This document shows, one piece after another, positions 20,434 through 30,840 of a stretch of 33,394 nt of DNA. A model generated the notes under the pieces. The model worked only from the letters and a program-made list of their open reading frames with translations, was not told where the DNA came from and did no database searches. The DNA comes from Saccoglossus kowalevskii (taxonomy: Eukaryota; Hemichordata; Enteropneusta; Harrimaniidae): contig NW_003149770.1 in assembly GCF_000003605.2 (NCBI RefSeq), forward strand, positions 143,967 to 177,360, given 5' to 3'. The translations under genes were made by a program, and so were the position numbers. Every line of letters begins with the position of its first letter. The stretch's first letter is position 1.

Positions 20434-21274
20434 CTAGGGAATAATAATTTATGTAGTATCGTAGCATCTGGTAATTTACTAAAACTAGAAAATATATATT
20501 GCATACGTGCTAACGACTTAACTAATTGTACAGATCGATCGGCTGGATGAAACTGATACTGATTTGAATACAACTGAAATATTGATATCAAACGTACATT
20601 TGTACAGTCAAATATAAAAATATTCGTAAGATATCATAGTAGTCATGAAAAATAACATGCAAAACTTTCTTGTGATTTTGCGTAACTGTACCTAAATGAA
20701 TACATATAAAATATAAATGTTTAGGTTTTGAATAAAAAAATTATTATGCCTTCTAGAAACAACCAACTATAGTAGTCAAAAATGTCATTTTGCAATATAC
20801 GCAAATACACGACTCCTAAATTCGTTTGTGCTAAAAAATGTTTATATATAATTATATTAAAGTGTGTCACGTTCAAGGCCCAAGATTCAGAAACTCTGTT
20901 ATTTCCTAAATAGCATAGATACGTCATTGAAATTTGATTCTAAACGCAATACAGGTATCCCATTTCGAGATCGTTCATGCTGAAGGAAATACACAAGACA
21001 CGTTGAATATCCAATTTCTGTTAAAAAATAGATAGCGACATAGTATTCATTTTTAAACATTGCGGTGATTCTGTATTATTTATTAATCTATTGTTGCCAT
21101 GTAGTTGGATTGTTGATGTATTTTTTCATGAATTGCCAAGTTAAGATTAAATTGTACATCTTAATTCTTTTTTATTATACAATAATTGCGTGATTTGAAA
21201 TCAATAGAGCGAATTGTTGACATTAAGTGAAAGAAGTGTATGAATATTGTCATGATTTCGTAATATGAATTGAA
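20434..21274. other. AT-rich stretch without recognised gene
   Basis: Frames here are short. The minus strand opposite 20434-20580 has a 50-codon open run after TCAATATTTCAG, which may be chance. Confidence 0.4.
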
Positions 21275-21598
21275 TTGCGGCAAATGAATAATCAGCGTCA
21301 GAGTGATTGCAATTCCAGTTACAATTTATTAAATCACGCGTCTTCACAATTCAGTAAGACATCGTCAACTTCTCGTGCCCATGCCATGTCAAATGGAACT
21401 GTCAATGTCATCAATGATCAATATAATGCATTGATGTATCGTTTGTGTTCTGCATTAATACTCGATAATTGACTACATTTACGAATATTAGGACGCATGA
21501 GGGAAGTTAGTCGCATGCTTAACCAGCCTGACAAAGTAGTACTTGTGCACAGAGCCTTGATGAAGAAATGGTTGCATTTAGTCAATAACAAACACTAA
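21275..21598 (+). pseudogene. 107-codon frame interrupted by one TGA, unknown protein
   Basis: From ATG at 21275 the frame encodes a Ser/Asn-rich N-terminus (MNNQRQSDCNSSYNLLNHAS), then NGTVNVINDQYNALMYRLCS and ALILDN. A TGA at 21470-21472 follows, and the frame continues without a shift through LHLRILGRMREVSRMLNQPD and KVVLVHRALMKKWLHLVNNK to TAA at 21596-21598. Both sides have protein-like composition. The simplest reading is a nonsense mutation (CGA or TGG to TGA), possibly in a retrocopy, since no splice sites are needed. Selenocysteine recoding has no support, as no SECIS-like element was identified. I do not recognise the family. Confidence 0.4.
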
Positions 21599-21694
21599 CA
21601 ACTAAACATATATGATTAAGAACAACTTCCATAACAGTTACAGTTCAATGCCATCTTAGCATATATAATATCCCGATAGAGGGCGTTTCGCCAG

Positions 21695-22440
21695 CCATTT
21701 ACTTAGATGGCAATTTTGACTCTTCTCTGACCTGGGAATCACATATTGAACTCGCAAAGTGGGAATCCCATCGCGTATCCGACACTATAACCCTGCATCT
21801 GTATTAAACAGTTCGTATAATCCTTCTATCCTTCCACACTTAACTATCAACATTTTGGAAAATACTTATTCGAGCCTACTTGTATTCATTTTTTGTCTAC
21901 TAAGAAAGCTATTCACCTCGTCACTTTTTCAAGCGATAATTTATCTTGGCTCCTCTATTTCGCCAGCCTAACATACGCAATATCTATAAACTCTGCAAAA
22001 GACACACTTATTTGCTCGTCTTGACCTTAAATATGAGTGCCTTGCCCACACTCATCGTCCATTATGTAGATAATGCGACCCAAAGCTACAATAACAAATT
22101 TATTTCGAGCGGAAATCTAACAATTCCAAAAGCTAACCTGTCACTCTCTCAACATAAATTCTTTTTTGCAGTTGTTACGAGTAAACAGTGGAATTTACTC
22201 CCCAATCACTTAAGAATTTACAAAACAGAAATGCTTGTAAAACAGGCCTGAAAGTGTTGACATTATCCTTTATATTAGTTTTAATACAGATATTTTTTTT
22301 ACATTTGTGTGCATTTGTTTTAACTTGTCAGTTTTGATATGGCCATAGACTAGATTTGTTCTATGGATCTATTTACACAGTACTCGCCAGCGATTTAAGT
22401 TTCATTTGCTATGGTTATGATGAAATAAACAATTCATTTT
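21695..22440 (+). mobile_element. LINE reverse transcriptase C-terminal fragment
   Basis: Despite several frameshifts the order of family landmarks is clear: YLDGNFDSSLTWESHIELAK (the YLGxxxDxxLxWxxHI box after the RT catalytic core), ENTYSS with the downstream KKAIHLVTFSS segment, APLFRQPNIRNIYKLCKRHT, and finally LTIPKANLSLSQHKFFFAVV and KQWNLLPNHLR. This is the thumb and C-terminal region of CR1/Jockey-type ORF2. The catalytic palm is missing. The 3' end near GATGAAATAAACAATTC (about 22420-22436) has a poly(A)-type signal. The copy is 5'-truncated and inactive. Confidence 0.7.
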
Positions 22441-23147
22441 TATTCATTATTCACTGATGACACTAAGAATGATACAAGACAAGACATGAAGTTATACCAA
22501 ACTTTCCGAAAAATGATAAACAATTCATAACATGAATGGACACCCTCGGCATTCTGCAGAATAAGCAGGAAACCAAAGAAGTGACGTTCGAGTTGCATGA
22601 CCAGAAACAACTGATACACCATATTGAGTAGCATAGTAGTGACTGTGTCTTCATTTACCACGTGTTTTGCTTCTTGTAGCTATTTTTATAAAACTTATTC
22701 CATTAATTAAAAAAATATCGACTGCTACAATCAGCCGACGTCTTCTCGGTCAGAGGTCAGTTGAAGAGACGCTGTGATTGGCTCAGATGATTGTCAATTA
22801 GAACACTCATCAACATAATTACCCGTTGAAAAATCGACGGGTTCCTGCAGTGTCGATAGAGGGCCATGCAGAATAAACCAGTCGGGATGATTTCCCAGTT
22901 ACAAGGATTTTGCGCTAACACCTCCATTTCGCAATTTATTTAATTTTATTTAAACTACAAAAACAAATTAATCGCCCCGACTGCGCCAGTCTAAGGTAGG
23001 CCGTCTGTTTGTGCTATTTCACTGTAAACTATGAAATTCGAACATAAATTCATGATAAAGCATTCGGATTGTTTATGTCAATCAAAAGCACGTGTAAAAG
23101 ATTTCTATCAGTGTAAACGACATTTTATTGATCACTCTTTGTTTCAG
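22441..23147. other. region without recognised gene
   Basis: Two overlapping minus-strand frames at 22440-22661 have no recognisable motif. The N-terminal exon of the transposase that starts at 23148 was looked for here and not found. Confidence 0.4.
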
Positions 23148-24522
23148 AGAAAGTGCTAGACAGCATTCACCTCTGTGTATACTGCTCCGGGTGCCAGAAA
23201 TGGGAAAACAAAGACAAAGGCGACGAGTACAATGCATGGTTCGATGAACACATTTCTGACTACAATTATTCATGAAGGCTCGTCCAAAAGTATGGAGGAA
23301 GAGGGAGCCGTGTCGCTGTTCAGCCGGTCTATGGAACGGCACAATTTCAGGTGAGTTGACATTATTTAGAGTACCACGTCTTTTAGTTTTCATAGCAGTG
23401 TTTCAGCTTACTAAATTTTGTGGTTTTAATTTCACTACAGGTATTTGTCTTATATTGGGGACGGGGACAGCTCTGCATATCATGCCGTCAAATATTTATA
23501 TGGAGACGATTACGTAGGCCACATCCAAATAAGAATGGACACGCAGCTACGTACATTGGTTGAGAGAAGGAAAGGTACAACATGTATAATGTGTTAGTTA
23601 TCTGTTCAGTAGTTTCTAGTAAAATTATCACATGCAGAGTTGTTTACTTGGTTGAATGTGTATATTCATAATTGGTAATTATATTTAAGAAATTCTAACA
23701 GATCAACAGTTGGACGATGAAAAGGGTTTGACAGGGCGTGGTAGGCTAACCAAAAAAATAATGGATAACTTGCAGACTTTCTATGGGATCGCTATCAGAA
23801 ATAATAAAGGTTCGTCAGATATTTACATAAACAACTTTTGGGTAAATCTCAATTTTACGTCTCGTAATGTTGGGCCGCTTTGTCATTAGTTTTCATTAGC
23901 ATTTTGTAATTACCTGTATTTTTTTCAGACAATGTCCAGGAGATGAGTAAGCAAACGAGGGCAACAGTTCTACATTATGCTAGCACTGCAGAACAACCTC
24001 GGCTTGGGCATTGCTCAGCCGGAATGAACTCTTGGTGTAAATGAGATGTAGTTACAGGAGAGGCCACTTATAAACCACTCAAACGACCGATTCCAGATGC
24101 AGTGGTAGATGCCTATGCCTATGGGGCAATTTGCCCAAGGACTCACGGCTATCACAAAGTGCGTTTTGGTCATTCCTTGGCGGTAGGTCACTTCAACTCT
24201 GGAATGACTGGGTTCAATTCCAAGTTATTAAAAAAATTGGAGTGGTCGCTGCCCGAGGAAAGTATCACTGCGTGGAAAGTAATAGACAGAAAACGAATTT
24301 ATGATGGAAATTATGCCAGCTCCGACAAACGCAAACTTGCAAGAAAGGCGATAAAAAGCGACGTCTCCATGAGGATGATCAACTAGAGTATGACGAGGGA
24401 ACAACATATTAAAGTGGGTCATTTCAACACCAGGTCCACCAACTACTGGCAAGCCATCAAGAATGTGCCGAAAATGCAAAACACCAGTGAAGGGGCACCC
24501 AAAAGAACAATGCAGACAATGA
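23148..24522 (+). pseudogene. intron-containing Mutator-like (MULE) transposase, degenerate
   Basis: Four exons are 23148-23350, 23441-23574, 23702-23809 and 23929 onward, all with GT-AG boundaries and compatible phases. Exon 1 encodes VYCSGCQKWENKDKGDEYNA and, after a frameshift near 23268, EEEGAVSLFSRSMERHNF. Exon 2 has YIGDGDSSAYHAV, the catalytic GDGDS Asp box, and VGHIQIRMDTQLR. Exon 3 has GLTGRGRLTKKIMDNLQTFY. Exon 4 has MSKQTRATVLHYAS and NSWCK, then TGA at 24042, and resumes through YKPLKRPIPDAVVDAY to ICPRTHGYHKVRFGHSLAVG and HFNSGM. The segment that normally carries HGxTQNxNESLN before the CPKT motif is absent. A C-terminal CCHC knuckle, CRKCKTPVKGHPKEQC, survives at 24466-24513 in a shifted frame. 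The N-terminal third is missing. These transposases mobilise DNA by DDE chemistry. This copy cannot be active. Confidence 0.75.
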
Positions 24523-24976
24523 TAATGCAGATAATTTCAATTTTAAAATCTGATGGACATTGATCAAAGCAACTTATTATTTCAGCGCCAGCCGGCCATG
24601 GCAACATTATTTGCGAAATATACATTTTTTTGAATTATGTGTTTAGTGTATATAAATATTGGTGTTTGTGATATTACTTGGTGTTATCATTGGTATTCTA
24701 GAACCAAAATCACACACGACAATAAACCATATATCACTTGGATACAAGTTGAAAATTCTAAGTCAATTCTCGGAGAGAAAATTCAAATTATTTCTCAAAG
24801 AAAACAACGAGGCAAAACCATAACAAATATTTTTGTGAAACCAAAATCAAGGAACCCAACTGGATTATTCTGATATCAATAAAAAAAACATTAACAGGCA
24901 TACTTTTGGTTTCGCTCTAATTTTATTTCAGTAATTGCACCATACAAATACAAAATTAATCAGTGTGTTTCTACAG
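24523..24976. other. region without recognised gene
   Basis: A 78-codon plus-strand frame (24637-24873) includes a hydrophilic stretch after TTGGTATTCTAG (ITHDNKPYITWIQVENSKSI) but has no family match and no clear partner exon. Confidence 0.35.
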
Positions 24977-25540
24977 TCATCTATCGTGGCGGTAGCAATT
25001 CTTCAGAATTCTTCTAATGATCTCTTGTGTGCGCCCTGAAAAAAAAGAAATGATCTATTTATTGATGACGAAATTAATAGTCAGAATTTCCTGTAAAAGT
25101 CGAAAAAATAATAAAAACTGAGTGTGATTTTTATTCTTAAACACTTGAACATAAAATTATTTTTAACGAGAATATGCTGTGACGGCGTACCAGAGGCTCC
25201 GAGTTTGTGGAGTTTCCGTTCTGCCATTTTTGTTCACGTGCTATCAAGTTGAACTGAACTGAACAGAGCAGCATATTATTTTGTAAATGGTCGAAATGTT
25301 AATGAAAAAACATTTGAGCACAATCATAACTTTATTGAGAATGCAACAACCTGACACCTCTCTATTTTACACAGTCACAATGCTTTTCCCTCTACCCTTG
25401 TTTACAGTCGCTTGATATTATTGACATGCTGGGTAAAATCTTATTTCCCCTTCTACATTATTTGGATATTCTGTCCGCAGCCATCGGAGTATAACCTGTG
25501 GGTAATCATACTGAGCGACTGGCGGTCCCACATTTTTAGC
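24977..25540 (-). CDS. two splice-bounded exons of an unknown protein
   Basis: The terminal exon 25035 to 24977 follows a strong acceptor (CTTTTTTTTCAG) and encodes RTQEIIRRILKNCYRHDR plus stop. An upstream exon starts at 25540 after CACTTTTATTTAG and encodes AKNVGPPVAQYDYPQVILRW, LRTEYPNNVEGEIRFYPA and CQ before a stop at 25418. A weak donor, T|GTCAAT, just before that stop gives the phase needed by the terminal exon and would replace CQ-stop with a tryptophan join. Composition is protein-like, basic at the C-terminus. I do not recognise the family, and linkage of the two exons is inferred from phase only. Confidence 0.35.
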
Positions 25541-25710
25541 CTAAATAAAAGTGTAAAAATATAAGTACATTGGAAACACTGAAAATAAAAGATAATAGTA
25601 AATGAATGTCAATCACAGGCTGGGCGATTCAAACCATTTAAATTTCACCGTTAACGGTAATCGAACAGAAATTTTACACTTCCAATGAGCTTGAATACTT
25701 TCGTACTTAC

Positions 25711-25805
25711 ACGGAAACCTCTCGTTCACGAACTGTAACAGAGACCCCTCATTCGTTTCTGTGTTGGCTCCCTGGAACGCGATTTCTTCAGTGTTTATAA
25801 ACACG
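25711..25805 (-). CDS. possible exon ending at a strong donor
   Basis: The frame FINTEEIAFQGANTETNEGS, LLQFVNERFP ends at CCGT|GTAAGTACG, a consensus donor at 25710. Upstream a 26-bp unit containing the palindrome GTGTTTATAAACAC is duplicated at about 25790-25830. The exon does not join in a sensible phase to the exon at 25540, so it may belong to another transcript. Confidence 0.25.
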
Positions 25806-25830
25806 CGATTTCCACCGTGTTTATAAACAC

Positions 25831-26739
25831 ATCACCATCGTATCTAGTGCATGCAATTATACTGTGACGGAAATAATAAAAAAATATTTCTATAGAAATC
25901 ACAACTTCTATTCAGCTGTATTCTGTGTGTATAGTACAACTTGAGAACATTTGTTTAAATGTATTTTTAGCGCCCTCAGCCACAGTGCTATTTCTGTAAA
26001 TGCAAGCTCATGTAGACATAATGACTTGGTTTTTGCTATTCAGTAAATGTGAATCGATTGTGATTGTCATACAAATAAACCACTGCACGAACACATTCAT
26101 CATGTAGGACAACTGAAAAGAATATTCGCATCATTATGTTGTTCCTTTGTACTAAATTTAAACAAATACATCTGTGAACTTGTAGGAATTTATAATGTCC
26201 ACACTCAAGAGAAAATGTTTGTGGATGATGTCACATGAGTTTAACATAAACATGGAAACTAATAAGAAGCCTTATGACCAATAGTGACATTATTTTAATC
26301 ATGTTTACTTGGTATTAATCATGTTTACTTGCTACACACGCATCTTGAAATTGCACATGCTGTACATCCCCGGCGTGGTTACACCAGTGTAGCCTTTCAA
26401 CGAGACATTGTGTAATGTTGAAGAAACGAACAGATGTGCAGAAATAGGATTAATGTCAAAGCAATGTAGAATCATAGTGAGTACAACCACCACACCTTAC
26501 TCACCATCAAGAAATGAACTAATCAATGAAATTCGCATTTTTCTAAAAACTATCAAATACAAGCGACTAAACACTAATGGCACTTAGTTCCAAGTGGATC
26601 CATGATTGATGCAATGTCTTGAAGGAGTCAGAGTGAAATGTCATAAAAACAAGACAAATACTGGAAACCAGGTTAAAAAGGCGATAAAATAATAGCCGTA
26701 GCTGATAAAAATAATAAAAATCCAAGCTAAAAACTACAA
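25831..26739. other. non-coding stretch
   Basis: Nothing protein-like is seen. An 18-20-bp direct duplication (TTAATCATGTTTACTTG twice) lies near 26295-26332. Confidence 0.45.
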
Positions 26740-26756
26740 TTAAAAAAAAAACAGCA

Positions 26757-26800
26757 CAACGTTTCGGATGACAAAGCCTATCCTCAATCAGGTGTAAAAA
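26757..26800 (-). ncRNA. hammerhead-ribozyme-like motif in PLE tail
   Basis: On the minus strand the sequence reads CACCTGATTGAG, GATAGGCTTTGTCATC, CGAAACGTTGTG. CTGA(T)TGA and GAAAC are separated by a stem II candidate GGAT/ATCC. This is the arrangement of hammerhead ribozymes reported for Penelope-like elements. One extra T breaks the canonical CUGAUGA core, so self-cleavage is doubtful. Confidence 0.4.
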
Positions 26801-26925
26801 TAATGGCAACAGGAAGCAGTTGATGGAAGGTTGTTTGAAAGTTCTCAACTCAAGAAAGGAGAGCTGGCTACTTTTGTTTATGCAATAAAAACAAGAGAAG
26901 TGAAGTAAAAAGAAGAGGGCCTACT

Positions 26926-27228
26926 TCATCTCACATTGTCTCTAATGTTTAGGTCATATGGATCAGTGGTTTTAAGTTCTCTTATTCAGTTCATTTTCCT
27001 GATGAGGCGTTGTAAGGGCTCATGGCACTGGTCAATAGCTTGGATTTTAATGTTATGAATAGAATAATTAGGTTTATTAAAGTGAATTGGAACTGTATGA
27101 TCTTGGTGATTGTGGTTTGTATTGAATCTGTAGTTGTTAAATCTGTTACGTAGGGTCTGGCCAGTCTGACCAACATATTGGATACCACATCCGGGTACTG
27201 AACAGGTACGGAGGTATATAAATAACAT
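26926..27228 (-). pseudogene. PLE GIY-YIG endonuclease domain
   Basis: The open frame 27228-26986 encodes CSVPGCGIQYVGQTGQTLRN and RFNNYRFNT, the GxxYVGxTxxxLRxRxxxH/Y core of the PLE-type GIY-YIG nuclease with its preceding CxxxxC. It then runs through a His-rich segment to EPLQRLIRKMN. A TGA (26987-26985) stands where PLEs have a tryptophan in the EKYWIxxL motif. In-frame sequence IRELKTTDPYDLN continues after it to a second stop at 26926. Confidence 0.85.
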
Positions 27229-28454
27229 ATGTAGACTCGCAGGTAAGGTTTTTATGGATTGTGTAGTATTCGAACGTTTGAATATGGTACAACACTTGCG
27301 TGCTTACAGGTTTCACAGTGAGTTACATTACATGATATGAAACCAGTGAAATCTGGAGTAGTGGATAACTGACATTTTGCAGTAACCAGGTTGGCTCGAA
27401 TGTTTTTGTTCCGTTTGAAAGCAATTATAGGAGGTAAATGGAAAATGTCTTATGTGACAACAAGAGGTATACGAATGTTAGTGGTCTTGAATTGTTTGTG
27501 TAGAAGTGAATTCCGGTATTTTTTTCTGGCTGTAGCTATAGATTGTCCAACGGGTTGACTGTTGATTATTTTCTCTTCATGAGGTGTTCACTGAGTTCTT
27601 AAGATCTGCTGTCAAAAAATACATCGGAAGAACAAATTCTATATGGTATGGACTTGGATGTTCTGATGTGGCTAAGAGGTACTGATCACTACCGGCGGGT
27701 TTGGTGTACAGATATTTTAAGAGGAAACCATCAGTAACAGTGGTATCGAGAAATGAAACTGAATTGGTTGATATCTCAAATGTGAACTTGATAGTGGGGT
27801 GGATATAATACATGTGTTCTTGAAATAGAGTGAGTTGTGCTGGAGAATGTTACAAAAGGCTTAATGTTGGTGGTGTCTAGAAGATATTGTTCTAATTTGC
27901 CAATGAAAATATTCGCATAGCTGGGTGCCATACGTGTTTCTGTGGCCGTACCTTTGATCCGAAGAATACAATTTCCATTGAAGTTGGTGACGTATTTATT
28001 GAGTACAAATTTGATAGTATTACAGATAATGTTTCAAGGTGCTTCTTTGGCTTGCCTGGTTTCAAGAGCTTCGAAGCATGCTTCAATGCCATCCGCGTGA
28101 GGTATGTTACTGTAGGGGCGAGTGACATCTGCTGTACAAAGATTGGAAGGTAGTGCCGCTCAAATGTTGAATATTCTAAAAAGATGTGCATATGAGTACC
28201 GGTAATGCTGTTTCATTGCTTGGAATCCAGGTTTATTTTGTGAATACAATACATTGTAAAATCTACAGGTGATGAAGATGAATGTCCTCTAGACGGTTCA
28301 TTATAGTATTGGGGTTCACTCGTATGGATCATTGAATAATAACCATCCCCGAAAAATAAAGGAAACATGTCCCGTTGGTATGATCACGTAAGCTAGATAC
28401 CAGACATTTGAAAGAAACTAAGTAATTAAAAATATACAACTCACACAAATAGAC

Positions 28455-28930
28455 TTATTTGAAAATCCATAATTCTTTGGCTGATTGTACTGGTTGTACC
28501 GAATCCTGATGATAACATTTGCATTGTTTCAGTAATGCAAGAACATCCATTCTGACATTCTGACTAATAGTTCCATGCAGCGCATGTTGTTTGGTTTGAT
28601 GTTGACGTGCAATATCACCCCCTTGACAACCACGTCTCTGATGATATATCATGCTGTGGAATCTTTACCCAGCTGTAATAATAAAACTGCTGAAAAGCTG
28701 CTTGTCAAGCCTTGAGAAAAACAAACGATAAACTGCTGAAACATGCAGCTTATTCACATTCTTCAAGCTCTCCATATTATTTGAATGTTAAATAAACTTA
28801 CTATCAGTGTCATTAATTCCGTCGCTGTTCGATCACACACCACAGTGTTAGGATTTTTCCACAGAGATCACAATAAAACAGTGACTTACATCAAATTGCC
28901 GCGGAATTGAACCGTTGTCGATCATATGCC
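28455..28930 (-). CDS. two-exon candidate gene of unknown family
   Basis: A 41-nt exon (28930 to 28890) has a textbook acceptor, TTTAATGTTTGCAG, and donor GTAAGTCAC. It encodes HMIDNGSIPRQFD. It joins in phase 0 to the exon 28637 to 28455, after acceptor GATATATCATCAG, which encodes RRGCQGGDIARQHQTKQHAL, HGTISQNVRMDVLALLKQCK and CYHQDSVQPVQSAKELWIFK before TAA. The intron is 252 bp. The protein part is hydrophilic with no membrane segment. An ATG in the short exon could be the start, or further exons may lie upstream of 28930. I do not recognise it. It sits about 120 bp from the 5' side of the PLE remnant. Confidence 0.45.
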
Positions 28931-29759
28931 CTGCAAACATTAAAAAACAATATTAAAATGTTGTTGAGACATCTTTACAACAAAGATCATGAACTGTCAA
29001 GAATACACGACACAAGTGGCAAGTAAATAAATCTATGAAATAGGGCAACCTCCACATACAAAAATGGAAATATAAAATTATATACAAAATCTATTCACAA
29101 ATAAGTATAACAATAATGAGCACTTGCTCCACAAGACAGTTGATATAAATAGTCAATGTCACAATAGTCAGTGGTTCATATATCGAATGTAAAAGCAATT
29201 GTGCTGGTCATTTTCAAGAAGTTTGAAATAAAATATTAACTAAAAATGAAGAATTGGATGTCAAATCTGAAGATACATTTATAATGAGTGTAAAATTAGT
29301 GTAAATACAAAGTTTACAACAAGGGACAATCAGTGTTATGATTAGCTCGACTCAAATCTATCAACATAAAAGCGAACCATGTAACACTATTTTGTACAGC
29401 TACAATGACTAAGCCAACGGCATAAGTTATGACGAACAGTTCTAAATTCTACCATCGTTAAATTACAATAGATCTTTATTGAGGCTAAACAGAAGATCAT
29501 CTCTACCATCGTAATATGAATTATAATAACATGGTCCGTTCCTTCCTTATCTATAAAAAAAAACTAGCAAAAAGAAATATGATTACATAGAGAACATCAA
29601 CTAATTTTAATTTTGGTTCAAAACACCTCTTCAATACTTTATTTCTGTTAATTGATCTTTATGTCTTTAAGTTAAATCATTCAGCATTGTATCTCGCCAC
29701 ACTTCATAACATTTGTTTAATAACATCGTTTTTAAAGATTGACCGGAAGCGGAAATAAC
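28931..29759. other. AT-rich stretch without recognised gene
   Basis: Neither strand shows a protein-like frame. Upstream exons of the 28.9-kb candidate gene could lie here but none was identified. Confidence 0.4.
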
Positions 29760-30840
29760 GTCACGCACAAAGCAACCTGATAAGGAGAGAAATTATGACC
29801 TTTGTTGTCAACAAATTGGCCATAATGCCAAGCACCTGCACCTATTGCTGCAAACCAGGGTAACTTGGCTGAAGTTGGTGGTCAGGCACAACTTCAACTG
29901 ACCTATCCTATAGTATCTGTGGCATCATTAGAAGGAAGGATATCTAATGGAATTGAGATTGAATGGACAACTGGAAGAAAGAAATGCACTTGGTTGATTG
30001 ATACACGTGCTCAGATAAGTGTTGTTAGTGAAACTGTAATGCCACCTCGTTATGATCTAAAGGGATCAAATGGTGCATATCTTGGTATTGTTTCTGATAT
30101 TATTCCTGATTGTCAAATTGGTGAGCATAGGGTTAGTCAACGCCGGTTTACTGTAGTCAGATTATCAACATATTCAGGAATGTTCCCATCATTGCCAGTA
30201 CACCTGTTAATTGGAAATATGACTTATTATGACTCAAATTATGTGTTTGTCGTATACATGTTGTTAAGCCAATTGCAATATTACCAAGGCGAATGTGTGT
30301 CGTTGAAGGAAAGTTAGAGAATCAAATTAGTTCTGGCATTCAAGGCACAATATAATCATCAGGATCAAAAGGATGTGAAAGAATGGGAATAGGCTGTGGC
30401 CGCGTTCTTGATGTTGTAAGAGACGCAGACAAAGTCTTAATGCACATCACAAACCCATCTAATATCGCATGTGAAATTGCAGCTGGTTCAGTCATTGGAA
30501 AATTCTTGAAAGTCATCCAAATGTTTGCACAGTTACTGATGACCCACAGTTGAAGACAGACAGAGAACATACAACAATCACAGTCGATAAAATAACAGGG
30601 TCATTTGTGAATGAAACTGACAGTGAGTGAACGTCATTTTTTGTACAAGCTCATCCATTTAAATAGGGATGTTTTCTCATAGAGAGTCAGGATTGACCAA
30701 TCTGATAGAACATAACATTTTAACGGAAATGGCAGCCCCTATTTTTCAACAACCAAGAAGTATTCCCTTTAATCGTTTGTCTGAAGTGCAGCAATTTGCG
30801 AAAGAAGGTCTGGACAGTAACAATATGGCTATTACTAGTT
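29760..30840 (+). mobile_element. gypsy-type fragment: gag knuckle, protease, pre-RT region
   Basis: A CCHC knuckle remnant (CCQQIGHNAKHC, first Cys lost, one frameshift) lies at about 29801-29838. It is followed by an open frame 29865-30317 with a retropepsin signature WLIDTRAQISVVSE near 29990, where the catalytic DTG has become DTR, and by a downstream hydrophobic HLLIG box. Broken frames then carry HITNPSNIACEIAAGSVIGK and HLNRDVFSHRESGLTNLIEH, typical of the spacer ahead of a gypsy RT, up to about 30830. RT itself, RNase H, integrase and LTRs are absent. This is separate from the element at 11.7-14.5 kb. Confidence 0.7.
29865..30317 (+). pseudogene. retropepsin-like protease domain with DTG to DTR change
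   Basis: The 150-codon frame contains KKCTWLIDTRAQISVVSE, the D-T-G-A flap-side signature of aspartic proteases with glycine replaced by arginine (CGT at about 30005-30007). The remaining domain includes PDCQIGEHRVSQRRFTVV and LPVHLLIGNMTYY, consistent with the second half of the fold. It would normally process Gag-Pol. The changed active-site glycine and the broken flanks indicate loss of function. Confidence 0.6.

Larger units (their letters stand above)
26740..28330 (-). mobile_element. Penelope-like retroelement (PLE), degenerate
   Basis: The minus strand shows, 5' to 3', the RT region, the linker, a GIY-YIG endonuclease and a 3' tail with a hammerhead-like motif. RT markers are ADVTRPYSNIPHADGIEA (catalytic Asp motif), then [17 protein letters not shown], then [11 protein letters not shown] and VSFLDTTV with LYTKPAGSDQYL. 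The conserved YIDD box that should lie between the last two groups is deleted near 27835-27855. The linker holds KRNKNIRANLV and CNVTHCETC. Stops and frameshifts are scattered throughout. PLEs use RT with GIY-YIG cleavage and are common in molluscs and other invertebrates. Confidence 0.88.

Noticed and set aside
21470-21472. TGA as a selenocysteine codon
   Set aside because: No SECIS-like element was identified and the protein is not a known selenoprotein. A nonsense mutation is simpler.
727-21598. DED gene and TIR remnant as one immune gene cluster
   Set aside because: They are about 17 kb apart with transposons between them and no shared exons. Proximity alone does not support a system.
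22440-22661. Two overlapping minus-strand frames of 63 and 73 codons
   Set aside because: Neither shows a motif or splice context. They are probably chance frames next to the LINE 3' end.
26567-26848. 93-codon minus-strand frame
   Set aside because: It lies in the PLE tail and spans the hammerhead-like motif. It is untranslated element sequence.
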